Positions 44,092 through 53,138 of a stretch of DNA of 64,000 nucleotides are shown piece by piece (positions within the stretch are counted from its first letter, which is position 1; the number at the start of each line of letters is the position of its first letter). Both the position numbers and the translations under genes were made by a program. The DNA is from an uncultured Alphaproteobacteria bacterium (lineage in GTDB: Bacteria; Pseudomonadota; Alphaproteobacteria; CAAGCB01; CAG-977), in contig CALXOZ010000003.1 of the NCBI GenBank assembly GCA_944390195.1, positions 62,001-126,000 on the forward strand, given 5' to 3'. The notes under the pieces were generated by a model. That model did no database searches. It was not told the DNA's origin and was given only the letters and a program-made list of their open reading frames with translations.

Positions 44092-45176
44092 ACGGCATAT
44101 TGAAATCAGAGCTTTGTCTATCAGAAAGGAAAAAACTTTTTTGCGGATACAAATAAGTATCTGATTGTACGTATATTCCGGAATTGTTGGAAAAAACAGT
44201 GTTCGTCCGTGAATAGCTATATACCCGAAACAGAAAAGAATGTTAAAGTATATTGAAGTGGATGCTCCTGTCAATATTGACGGTAAAAGGTTGAATGTGC
44301 CGTTGACGGTTAAAGAAGACGACAAAGGAAATTTGTTTTGGGACGCGCAGATAAAAGAAGAAGCCCGTCGGACGGTCTCTGCTACAAATCAGAGTGTTGG
44401 CGGGCTTACTTCAAGCGCTTTATCAGCTGATAATTTAAATATAACACTGATAGAGCCGGAAAGCAACACGGAAACGGAAGGGCATTTTGTCGATGATGAA
44501 GGCCAAGGTGCCTTGTTCGATATGCCTGCCGGGCAGTATGCCGCAACAGCAGACGCCACAATTTCCAAAATTGCTTCGAGAGCAGAGCGAATTTCGCGTC
44601 CGTTTATGGAACGAGAAGAAAGCAAAGCGGATATGTGGAAACGTCGTTGGTTGGACAATCTGAATCCGATAAATGTTTTCAGGGATAAGATATACAAACA
44701 AGCCTGTCTGTCCGCTAGTGTTGGCGGTAAAATCGAAAAGATGTTGTATGACAAGACGCATGATTTGAGTGGGAAAAAAATAGGCAAAAGATATTGCCGA
44801 TTATAAAAGATTTCAAAATGGACTTTGGCGTTAAGATCTTGGCGCTTACTTAAAGATGATACGATACACGCAAGATTTAAACTTGCATGATGTTTCAAAT
44901 GAACAAATCAGCGAAAGTCAGGATAGCCTCTTACGTTTGCAGGACAAGTACGGTAAAATTTTATTCGTTTCTGGTAATGTACTGAAGATGTTTACGATTA
45001 TCAATCCCGTGTTTTATTTTGTTGGTTAAAAGTTAAATGAAAAGCAAAGAATTTTATGACCGACCCGTACGGGATGCTAAATTATGTGTTGTTCAGGCGT
45101 GTGTTGACAGAAGACATGATCAGATTGACGTAAAATCATATTAAAATAGGGTTGGCAGAGCTTGGAATGTCTTAAG
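44092..45176 (+). pseudogene. Remnant of a phage large polyvalent protein with nuclease-type domain
   Basis: Upstream scraps read IPELLEKTVFVRE before a stop; the surviving 188-codon frame (44240-44806) starts LKYIEVDAPVNIDGKRLNVP and VKEDDKGNLFWDAQI, together resembling the Barnase/EndoU/ColicinE5-RelE-like (PBECR/LPD-type) domains at the ends of giant phage and conjugative-element proteins. It continues with MWKRRWLDNLNPINVFRDKI, then shifts frame (DIADYKRFQNGLW, MIRYTQDLNLHDVSNEQISE, SLLRLQDKYGKILF) with several stops, and ends near 45176. The domain assignment is by pattern. Confidence 0.55.
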
Positions 45177-46051
45177 CAATTAAAAGTGAGCCTTTCAGAA
45201 GAAAAAAAACGTGTTTTCATATATTGCTACAAATAGGGCGGAAAATATTTTCAACGCGTATAGAAACGATATAACAAGATAGATCTCAAATATATGTAAT
45301 CTGTTTTCTGCAAAGTTTTAATTTTTTTTGTGTTTTAAGCATTTTCAATTTTTTTATAACTATGAATAACATTCTTAAAAAAAACAGAAGAAACCATAAA
45401 AAACGAAATTGTATGTTTTGAATTTTTTGGATACACAACTCGTTAGTTTAATGAACCGCCGTTATTTTTGTGATTTTTTTATGCTGAAATGTTGATTCTC
45501 TCCACCACATACTCGCCTGAGGAACATATCAAAATAGAATCGTTTTAAATAATATCTTTACATTCAATTTTTCACTGAATGATATCGGATTATTTGAAAA
45601 TAATCTTTTGTATGATTTTCTTTAAAAATATGTTTATAGGTATTTTTAAATATTTAAAAATAAATTATTGCTTTAATTATTTAAAGTCGATATGTAAGTA
45701 ATTTTATGCTTTTATTTTAAAAATTATATCATATTTTTTTATTATAAAACATTAGGATTTATATGATTTTTTTACTTTATATTGATCTTTGTATTTCCGT
45801 TTATGCTGTCATTATATGATATTTTCGTAAAGTTATTTTAAAACCAAATTTAATATTTTCTTATATTTTTTAGAAATCAAATGCTTGAGAGCGGATTTGT
45901 CAAAAAATCTAGAAGAAACTCGACGGTTTAGGAGATCATCGTCTGAAGGGAGCTTTAATACTATTAACGGAAGAGCGTTTTTTTATATAAAAATGTTTTC
46001 CATAAAAAAATATTAAGGATGAATTTGTTTTGTTAATGAATAACGGAAAAT
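45177..46051. other. Very AT-rich non-coding stretch
   Basis: No frame, RNA gene or repeat recognised. Probably eroded remains flanking the mobile-element graveyard. Confidence 0.5.
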
Positions 46052-46122
46052 AAAAAAACGGTATGGTTCTGATAATAAGTCTTGTTTGACAGAGTATCAA
46101 GAAAGCCCCTATACCGTTTTTA
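46052..46122 (-). terminator. Probable terminator of the flavoprotein gene
   Basis: Minus-strand outer stem AAAAACGGTAT / ATACCGTTTTT enclosing about 45 bases with partial inner pairing, ending in a T-run. Confidence 0.6.
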
Positions 46123-46153
46123 GGATTTATTATTTCGAGCGTTTAGGGTGATT

Positions 46154-47761
46154 TTATTTTTCCATGTTTTCCTCTATTTCAGAATACATTTTCATTCCCC
46201 CCATAAAGCTATAAACATTCTCACGTCCGTTTTGCATTAATATTCTTGCGGCGACATAACTGGTGAAACCGGTATCGCAGAACAAAATGATTTTTTTATC
46301 AGTCGGGATATCATTGATTCTATTTTTCAGATCGGCGACGGGAATATTTTTTGCTTTAGGTATTGATTTCATTCTAAAAGATTCACGGGGACGGACATCT
46401 ATTAAAAAGCTGTCCGGCAAATCTGAAAAGAAGGCAGGTTTCAAAAAGCCCTTTAAAATATTATCGGCTGTCATTCCTATGATGTTGACGGGGTCTTTTG
46501 CTGAAGAGTAGGGCGGAGCGTAACATAATTCGGCATCGACTAAATCCTGTATTGTCCCGTTATTACGCATAACTGTAGCAATGACGTCAATTCGTTTATC
46601 GACACCTTCTTTTCCGACGACCTGAGCTCCCAATATTTTCCCGTTTTTATCAAACATCAGTTTTGTCATCAAAAATTCGGCATCGGGATAGTATCCTGCA
46701 TGAGAGCGTGAAAAAGTTAATGTCTTGAAATAAAGGATTTTGTCATTGTTAAGTTGTTTTTCATTATGTCCGACACAAGCGGCAGTCAGATCAAATATCT
46801 TTATGATGGCAGTTCCCTGAGACTTTTTATAGGAAGACTTCAAACCGAAGATATTGTCGGCAATGATACGTCCCTGTCTGTTCGCCGGTCCGGCTAAGGG
46901 AATTAAAGTCGGAGCGTTTGTTATAAAATCGTTTATTTCGACATTATCTCCTCCGGCATAAATGTCCGGATCCGATGTTTGCATGAATTCATTAACACAA
47001 ATCCCGCGGTTCGTATCTAATCCGGCTTTTTGAGCTAAAGAGATCTCTGGTTTTACGCCGATAGCCAAGACGACAAGATCATAAGGAATTTTTTCGCCGG
47101 ATTTTAATTCGATCTCTTTTCCGGAAAAGCTGTCAACACCATTTGATAAAACAAGCTTAATGTTATGACGCTTTAATTCATTTTGCATCATAGCAACAGC
47201 TTCAAAACCGAACGGAGCCAGAATTTGTCCGGCAGCATCAACGATTGTTGTGCTTAAACCAAGCTGTGCCAGATTTTCAGCCATTTCGACACCGATAAAA
47301 CCACCGCCAACAACGACGGCTGTTTGGGGTTTTTTAGAGCGTATGAAATCTTTTATGGCATCAACATCACTAATGGTGCGAACTGTAAATATGTTTGTAC
47401 CGTTTATACCCGGAATATCAGGACGCAACGGTTCAGCTCCTGTTGACAAGATCAATTTGTCATAAGACATTTTTTGACCGTTCTTTAAAATGACGTTTTT
47501 CCCTTGACGGTCGATTTCAGTAACTTCGTTATTTAGATGGACGGTTACATCTAATAGGTCATGGAACCGCTGAGGGGAAGAAACCAGTAATTTTTCTCTT
47601 TGGTCTATGATATTTGAGCAGTAATAGGGTAATCCGCAATTGGCGATTGAAACATGGTCTGTTTTTTCTATGATAACAATTTCAGCTTGATTATCCAAAC
47701 GTCTCAATCTTGCAGCGGTACTGGCACCGCAAGCGCCTCCGCCGATGATAATAACTTTCAT
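46154..47761 (-). CDS. CoA-disulfide reductase-like flavoprotein with C-terminal rhodanese domain
   Basis: 535 residues. FAD-binding KVIIIGGGACGASTAARLRR; redox cysteine C42 in SIANCGLPYYC; NAD-binding TAVVVGGGFIGVEMAENLA; second FAD contact SDPDIYAGGD; dimerisation domain with TAACVGHNEKQL and AGYYPDAEF. Residues about 450-535 are a rhodanese domain with active Cys in ILFCDTGFTSY. This architecture matches the CoADR-rhodanese (Npsr/CDR) group, which reduces CoA disulfide, persulfides or polysulfide with NAD(P)H. Likely role in sulfane-sulfur or redox-stress handling; a plain NADH oxidase is the alternative. Own promoter and terminator. Confidence 0.9.
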   Translation of the reverse strand: MKVIIIGGGACGASTAARLRRLDNQAEIVIIEKTDHVSIANCGLPYYCSNIIDQREKLLVSSPQRFHDLLDVTVHLNNEVTEIDRQGKNVILKNGQKMSYDKLILSTGAEPLRPDIPGINGTNIFTVRTISDVDAIKDFIRSKKPQTAVVVGGGFIGVEMAENLAQLGLSTTIVDAAGQILAPFGFEAVAMMQNELKRHNIKLVLSNGVDSFSGKEIELKSGEKIPYDLVVLAIGVKPEISLAQKAGLDTNRGICVNEFMQTSDPDIYAGGDNVEINDFITNAPTLIPLAGPANRQGRIIADNIFGLKSSYKKSQGTAIIKIFDLTAACVGHNEKQLNNDKILYFKTLTFSRSHAGYYPDAEFLMTKLMFDKNGKILGAQVVGKEGVDKRIDVIATVMRNNGTIQDLVDAELCYAPPYSSAKDPVNIIGMTADNILKGFLKPAFFSDLPDSFLIDVRPRESFRMKSIPKAKNIPVADLKNRINDIPTDKKIILFCDTGFTSYVAARILMQNGRENVYSFMGGMKMYSEIEENMEK

Positions 47762-47930
47762 GGAAGATTCTCCTTTTTATAAAAATCTTGATTCCTTAAT
47801 ACAACAATAAAGTTGGAAAGAATAGACTTGTTTTTTTTAGGACAATCATTTTTTTGTGCTTTTTACAAAAACGGATAGAAGCAATTTCAATTTATAGAGA
47901 AGATATTTATTCGGACATAAAAAAGGAAAT

Positions 47931-47967
47931 AAAAAAAAGACCTTTTGTAGAAACAAAAGGTCTTTGT
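47931..47967 (-). terminator. Intrinsic terminator of rpsA
   Basis: Minus-strand stem AAAGACCTTTTGT / ACAAAAGGTCTTT followed by a run of T, 17 bases beyond the stop. Confidence 0.9.
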
Positions 47968-47983
47968 TGTTAAAAGATAGCAA

Positions 47984-49687
47984 CTATTTCTTTTCCGCTT
48001 CTTTTTTTGCGATAGCGGCGCCTAAGATATCTCCCAAAGAAGCACCCGAATCGGTAGAACCGAATTCAGACAAAGCTTCTTTTTCTTCAGCGATTTCACG
48101 CGCTTTGATTGACAAAGTGATTTTGCGTGTCTTTGCATCAATTTGAATGACTTTCGCATCCACTTTATCTCCGATGGCAAAGCGTTCCGGACGTTGTTCA
48201 GAACGGTCGCGTGACAAATCCGCTTTACGGATAAAGCCTTTAGATCCGTTGATATCGACTTCTATACCTGTGTCAGATGTGGCACAAACGACACCTGTAA
48301 CGACATCACCCTTTTTAATGTCGGATACAGCTTCTGCAAACGGATCGTTTGTCAATTGTTTTACGCCTAAAGAGATGCGTTCTTTTTCAACATCGATATC
48401 TAACACTCGTGCTTTGATGATATCGCCTTTTTTGTAATCTTTAACGGCTTCTTCGCCATTTTTGTCCCAAGACAGATCAGATAAATGAACCATACCGTCT
48501 ATATCGCCGTTCAACCCGACAAACAGACCGAATTCTGTGATATTGCGGACTTCGCCTTCAATAATGGATCCGACAGGATGTTCTTGGGCAAAAGCTTCCC
48601 ATGGATTAGGCATACATTGTTTCAGCCCTAAAGAGATACGGCGTTTTGCCTGATCGACATCCAATACCATGACTTCGACTTCCTGAGAAGTGGAGATGAT
48701 TTTTCCGGGATGTGTATTTTTCTTTGTCCAGCTCATTTCGGAAACATGAACCAAACCTTCGACCCCTTGTTCCAATTCGATAAAGGCGCCGTAATCGGTG
48801 ATATTGGTTACATGACCGATCAATTTGGCTCCGACCGGATATTTTTCTTCGACACCCGCCCAAGGATCAGCTTCCAACTGCTTCATACCCAAGCTGATGC
48901 GTTGTGTTTCCGGATTGAAACGGATGATTTGAACTTTGACAGGCTGACCAATTGTCAAAGCTTCGGACGGATGGTTGATACGCTTCCAAGCAATATCTGT
49001 GACGTGTAACAAACCGTCGACACCGCCCAAATCAATAAAGGCGCCGTAATCGGTGATATTTTTAACGACACCGTCCAAGATTTGTCCTTCAGAGAGGTTT
49101 TTAATCAATTCTGAACGTTGTTCGACACGAGTTTCTTCCAAAACGGCGCGGCGAGAAACAACGATGTTTCCACGAGCACGGTCCATTTTCAAAATTTGGA
49201 ACGGCTGCGGCGTGCCCATTAATGGACCGACATCACGAACCGGACGAATGTCAACTTGAGACCCAGGTAAAAAGGCGATTGCGCCGGACAGATCGACTGT
49301 AAATCCGCCTTTGACGCGACCGAAAATAACACCGGTAACGCGTTCACCGTTAGCTTGAGCTTTTTCCAATTCGTTCCAAGCTTCTTCACGACGGGCTTTT
49401 TCACGAGACAAAACAACCATACCATCTTTGTCTTCATAACGGTCGATAAAGACATCGACTTGATCGCCGACTTTCATTTCTGCGTTAAAGCCGAATTCAC
49501 GGCGGGCGATGCGTCCTTCAGATTTCAGTCCGACATCGATTGTAACGAAATCATCCGTTAACGCAACAATTGTGCCTTTGACGACAGAGCCTTCAAGCCC
49601 TTTGTCTTCGCCGAACATTTCATTGAATAATTCAGCGAAATTTTCTTTCATTGCCGGAATTTCTTCGGCCATAGTTTTTGCTACCAT
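47984..49687 (-). CDS. rpsA: 30S ribosomal protein S1
   Basis: Binds mRNA and delivers it to the small ribosomal subunit. 567 residues with six S1 (OB-fold) repeats in order, recognised by recurring motifs such as VDVFIDRYEDKDGMVVLSRE, LHVTDIAWKRINHPSEAL, YGAFIELEQGVEGLVHVSEM and FGLFVGLNGDIDGMVHLSDL. The N-terminus NFAELFNEMFG is the ribosome-contact part. Length is standard for Proteobacteria. It follows cmk in the alphaproteobacterial aroA-cmk-rpsA order, with a terminator between, so it is likely transcribed separately. Confidence 0.98.
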   Translation of the reverse strand: MVAKTMAEEIPAMKENFAELFNEMFGEDKGLEGSVVKGTIVALTDDFVTIDVGLKSEGRIARREFGFNAEMKVGDQVDVFIDRYEDKDGMVVLSREKARREEAWNELEKAQANGERVTGVIFGRVKGGFTVDLSGAIAFLPGSQVDIRPVRDVGPLMGTPQPFQILKMDRARGNIVVSRRAVLEETRVEQRSELIKNLSEGQILDGVVKNITDYGAFIDLGGVDGLLHVTDIAWKRINHPSEALTIGQPVKVQIIRFNPETQRISLGMKQLEADPWAGVEEKYPVGAKLIGHVTNITDYGAFIELEQGVEGLVHVSEMSWTKKNTHPGKIISTSQEVEVMVLDVDQAKRRISLGLKQCMPNPWEAFAQEHPVGSIIEGEVRNITEFGLFVGLNGDIDGMVHLSDLSWDKNGEEAVKDYKKGDIIKARVLDIDVEKERISLGVKQLTNDPFAEAVSDIKKGDVVTGVVCATSDTGIEVDINGSKGFIRKADLSRDRSEQRPERFAIGDKVDAKVIQIDAKTRKITLSIKAREIAEEKEALSEFGSTDSGASLGDILGAAIAKKEAEKK

Positions 49688-49745
49688 ATAAATTTACTTC
49701 CTTACATTATAATTTTCATGCCGTCCGGTTGTTTCCGGAGGTCTG

Positions 49746-49792
49746 CACAAAAAACAACAAAACCGGTTGTGCACTCGGTTTTGCTGTTTTAT
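49746..49792 (-). terminator. Terminator between cmk and rpsA
   Basis: Minus-strand stem AACAGCAAAACCG / CGGTTTTGTTGTT (one G-T) around GTGCAC-containing loop, followed by T-run. Confidence 0.8.
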
Positions 49793-49828
49793 ATATGAAA
49801 AATCCGGCGGTTGCAATGAATTTTTCAT

Positions 49829-50488
49829 TTATTCGTGATTTAAAGCGATATAATCCAAAGCCGATTGAAAAACTTGCAGGGCATTCAGGGAAGATGTGTC
49901 TAAAATGAAAGCATCATCGGCAGGTCTTAATGGTGCTGCTGCACGTTGGGAATCGCGTTTATCCCTTTCTTGGATATCTTTCAAGACCGTTGCATAATCT
50001 GTTGTTTTTCCCGCTTCGATCAGTTCTTTGTAACGTCTGTTGGCACGGACTTCATCACTGGCTGTAACAAAAAACTTGACATCAGCTTTCGGACAGACGA
50101 CCGTTCCGATGTCGCGACCGTCCAAAACGGCACCGTGAGCCGGTTGACCGTTTTCCAAATAAGGATTTTGAGCAAAATTACGTTGTAAATCCAGTAATGC
50201 GGCGCGAACCGAAGGAATCGCTGCGACTTTTGAAGCGGCTTTGCCAGTTTCTTCTTCCCGTAAAGCGGGGTTGGACAAGATTTTATTAATGTTTTGAGGA
50301 TCCAAAGTTCGTGCTTGTCTTGTCGCCGCGTTTTCATCACAAGGATCTTCTTTGGCTTGTAAAACGGCATAACCAACAGCGCGGTATAACCGTCCCGTAT
50401 CTAAAAAAGCATAATTAAAATGTTTTGCCAAACTTTGGGCTAAAGTGCCTTTTCCTGCGGCGGCAGGACCGTCAATCGCAATAATCAT
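49829..50488 (-). CDS. cmk: Cytidylate kinase
   Basis: Phosphorylates CMP/dCMP to the diphosphate. 219 residues with the P-loop IAIDGPAAAGKGTLAQSLA at the N-terminus, FLDTGRLYRAVGYAV and the conserved AVLDGRDIGTVVCPKADVKF, then the lid segment YKELIEAGK and DIQERDKRDSQRAAAPL. Length is normal. Its start lies inside the last codons of aroA (17-base overlap), so the two are coupled. Confidence 0.97.
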   Translation of the reverse strand: MIIAIDGPAAAGKGTLAQSLAKHFNYAFLDTGRLYRAVGYAVLQAKEDPCDENAATRQARTLDPQNINKILSNPALREEETGKAASKVAAIPSVRAALLDLQRNFAQNPYLENGQPAHGAVLDGRDIGTVVCPKADVKFFVTASDEVRANRRYKELIEAGKTTDYATVLKDIQERDKRDSQRAAAPLRPADDAFILDTSSLNALQVFQSALDYIALNHE

Positions 50489-51797
50489 ATATATTAGCTC
50501 CAGCTTTGTTCATCATAGAAATAAATTCCGGGAAACTTGTTGCAACTGACGAAACATCGTCAATACAAACGGGGACGTCACTTGCCATTCCCATCACCAT
50601 GAAAGACATGGCGATACGATGATCCAGTTTTGACTCAATCATTCCGCCTCCGCAAGCTTTTTTTCCGCGACCGCAGATTTTTATAGTATTATCATCAATT
50701 TCCATGCAATCAATGCCGTTTTTGTTCAATCCTTCGATAATGGCTTTGAACCGGTTGCTTTCTTTGACTTTAAGTTCAGATAATCCGTGTAAAATGGTTT
50801 CTCCTTCGGCAAAAGCGGCGGCAATGGCAAGAACGGGATATTCGTCAATCATGGACGGGGCTTTTTCTGCGCAGACTTCAATTCCCTTCAGTGGGGATGT
50901 TTTTATTCGCAGATCGGCAACAGGTTCAAATGAAACAACCCGTCTGTTTTCAAAATGGATATCCGCCCCCATTTGCAACAATGTATCAAGTATTCCCGTT
51001 CGTAACGGGTTTATGCCGACGTTAGGGATTGTTATTTCGGAATCTTTTGTAATCAAGGCGGCGACGATTGCAAAAGCGGCGGAAGAAATATCTGCCGGGA
51101 CGCAAATGTTGCAAGCGGTCAACCTTTTTTTGCCGCTTAACGTAATGACATTAATATCTTCACTGTTTTTTTGAACGTGGATGTCGGCGCCGAACGCTTT
51201 GAGCATGCGTTCCGTGTGATCTCGGCATGGAATTGGTTCAAAAACGGTTGTTTTAGCCTTTTTGCGTAATCCTGACAGGAGTAAAGCTGATTTTAACTGT
51301 GCCGAAGCGACGGGAAGAACATAATCAATGGCGATTTCATTATCGATTCCTTGCATGATGATAGGCAATTTGCCGTTTGTTGTCTGAAAAACAGCTCCCG
51401 TCTTTGATAAGGGGTCGGTAATTCTTTTCATCGGTCTTGAACGCAGACTGTCATCGCCTGTAAATTGAATGCGAAGAGGGTAGGCTGAAAGCAATCCCAT
51501 TAAAAGTCTGACAGCCGTTCCTGAATTTCCCATGTCTATGACAGAATCGGGTTGTTTAAAGTCGGTAACGCCGGAAATAACCCAAGTGCCGTCATTTTCT
51601 TTATGAATGTCGACCCCGAGTTTTTTTAAAGCCTCCATCGTATTCAACACGTCATGGCTTTCCAAAAGTCCATTCACTTTTGTGTTTCCTTGAGCAACCG
51701 CTCCTAAAATTAACGCCCTGTGAGATATGGACTTATCCCCCGGTATGTTAAGTCGTCCTTTAAAGGAAGTTACTTTTTTCGATATTGTCTTTTTCAT
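50472..51797 (-). CDS. aroA: 3-phosphoshikimate 1-carboxyvinyltransferase (EPSP synthase)
   Basis: Sixth step of the shikimate pathway: joins PEP to shikimate-3-phosphate. 441 residues with LNIPGDKSISHRALILGAVA at the N-terminus, MGNSGTAVRLLMGLLS, SAQLKSALLLSGL, and IDEYPVLAIAAAFAEGET with the catalytic aspartate, then LDHRIAMSFMVMG. The sequence looks like a class I/II intermediate typical of Alphaproteobacteria. First gene of the leftward aroA-cmk(-rpsA) unit and divergent from the TIGR02300 gene. Confidence 0.97.
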   Translation of the reverse strand: MKKTISKKVTSFKGRLNIPGDKSISHRALILGAVAQGNTKVNGLLESHDVLNTMEALKKLGVDIHKENDGTWVISGVTDFKQPDSVIDMGNSGTAVRLLMGLLSAYPLRIQFTGDDSLRSRPMKRITDPLSKTGAVFQTTNGKLPIIMQGIDNEIAIDYVLPVASAQLKSALLLSGLRKKAKTTVFEPIPCRDHTERMLKAFGADIHVQKNSEDINVITLSGKKRLTACNICVPADISSAAFAIVAALITKDSEITIPNVGINPLRTGILDTLLQMGADIHFENRRVVSFEPVADLRIKTSPLKGIEVCAEKAPSMIDEYPVLAIAAAFAEGETILHGLSELKVKESNRFKAIIEGLNKNGIDCMEIDDNTIKICGRGKKACGGGMIESKLDHRIAMSFMVMGMASDVPVCIDDVSSVATSFPEFISMMNKAGANIYDYCD

Positions 51798-51900
51798 TAA
51801 AAAATCACTTTTTGTTTGTTTTTTTGTTTGCTATAGATAACGCTAACATGTCAAATGCACTAAATAAATGTTTTTTATAAGTTAATGAGGAGATAAATAA

Positions 51901-52230
51901 ATGTCAAAACCGGAATGGGGAACAAAACGCATTTGTTTGCAATGTGGAGAACGTTTTTATGATTTGGGAAAAGATCCGATCAAATGCCCGCATTGCGGAG
52001 ATACATTATCTGTTGAAGAATTTTTGCGTTTGCAGGCGATGATGGTTGGCAAGTCAAAGCGTGTTGGCAAAGGAAAAATTCATGAAGATCTGGAAGCCAT
52101 TACTCAGGATGATGTTTTTGAAGATGCCGGAGATGATGAATTGGAGCTGATAGAAGATGCTTCCGACTTGGGTGATGACGATCATGATATGGCGGAAGTT
52201 ATGGATAATGTGGAAAAAGGGGAAGAATGA
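51901..52230 (+). CDS. TIGR02300-family zinc-ribbon protein
   Basis: 109 residues. N-terminal WGTKRICLQCGERFYDLGKD and PIKCPHCG provide two CxxC pairs for zinc binding; the rest is acidic and probably disordered. This family is nearly restricted to Alphaproteobacteria and is typically encoded divergently from aroA, exactly as here; its function is unknown. A GAGGAG ribosome-binding site precedes the ATG. Confidence 0.9.
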   Translation: MSKPEWGTKRICLQCGERFYDLGKDPIKCPHCGDTLSVEEFLRLQAMMVGKSKRVGKGKIHEDLEAITQDDVFEDAGDDELELIEDASDLGDDDHDMAEVMDNVEKGEE

Positions 52231-52312
52231 TTTTTTTCATTGCCTTGTATTTAAAACTGGAAATTGCCCGATACAGATGCTACGCTTTTAGGATAGGTTA
52301 ATTATCTGGGTA

Positions 52313-53137
52313 ATGGCTATGAAAATACTGTTTCGTCTGGTCTTGGCTGTCGTTTTAATGGCGTCAGGAAGTGCAAAAGCAGCCTGTACATTTGCAGAAC
52401 AGGCGGAAAAATCGGGGAAAATAAATATTGCTTTCATGCAGTATATTTATTGCGCTGAAGAGGAAAACGATCCTGAAGCCCAATATAAATTGGGGTCGAT
52501 GTATTATCAGGGAATCGGTTTGCCGAAACCCGATTTCAGGCGTGCCGTCGCTTTTTTTTCCCGTGCGGCAAATAATGGCTATGCCCCCGCTCAAACAAAG
52601 CTCGGATTGCTGTACTGGCGCGGGGAAGGGATTGCTAAAGATTTGAAAATGGCTCACAAATGGCTTTATCTTGCGCAAGAACCTGCAAATATGCGTTGGT
52701 TTTATTATGCCGGTTCCTCTTCGGATGAAACAGCTTCCGCGCTATACGAAAAGTTGAACAGTGTCATTAAAGTGTCTGAAAATGATATGTTGGCGGCCGT
52801 TCCTTTTTCAGATACCGTTCCGTTAAATTCTTATGGAAGTGATATAATCCCCTCCTATAAAGAAGTTGCAGAATTTCAGCACGAAAGTTTGATTAAGGCC
52901 GGAGAGGCTTTTCTTGATGAACGTTCTTTGGCGGATTTGAAAAGATTCCTAAACGGTTTGTTGCCAACAATCAATCCACAGTTCCCCTCAAGCTTGACGG
53001 GTGATGAGAAAAAGCGTTCCCTTCAAATGATCCTGAATTGGTTCAAGCCTGTTCTGTTGACACCGCAAAATTTTAATCCGGACAAAGTTCCCGTATTGGA
53101 AAAATTAAAACAAAATATGGAACGTTCTTCTCAATGA
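52313..53137 (+). CDS. Exported Sel1-repeat protein
   Basis: 274 residues. Signal peptide MKILFRLVLAVVLMASGSAK (residues 3-22) with Ala-x-Ala-type cleavage. Two Sel1-like repeats follow: AQYKLGSMYYQGIGLPKPDF and PAQTKLGLLYWRGEGIAKDL. The C-terminal 150 residues have no recognised domain. Sel1 proteins are usually protein-interaction scaffolds in the envelope. It ends one base before the miaB start codon candidate, so it is probably transcribed with miaB. ATG 52319 is an alternative start. Confidence 0.8.
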   Translation: MAMKILFRLVLAVVLMASGSAKAACTFAEQAEKSGKINIAFMQYIYCAEEENDPEAQYKLGSMYYQGIGLPKPDFRRAVAFFSRAANNGYAPAQTKLGLLYWRGEGIAKDLKMAHKWLYLAQEPANMRWFYYAGSSSDETASALYEKLNSVIKVSENDMLAAVPFSDTVPLNSYGSDIIPSYKEVAEFQHESLIKAGEAFLDERSLADLKRFLNGLLPTINPQFPSSLTGDEKKRSLQMILNWFKPVLLTPQNFNPDKVPVLEKLKQNMERSSQ

Positions 53138-53138
53138 A

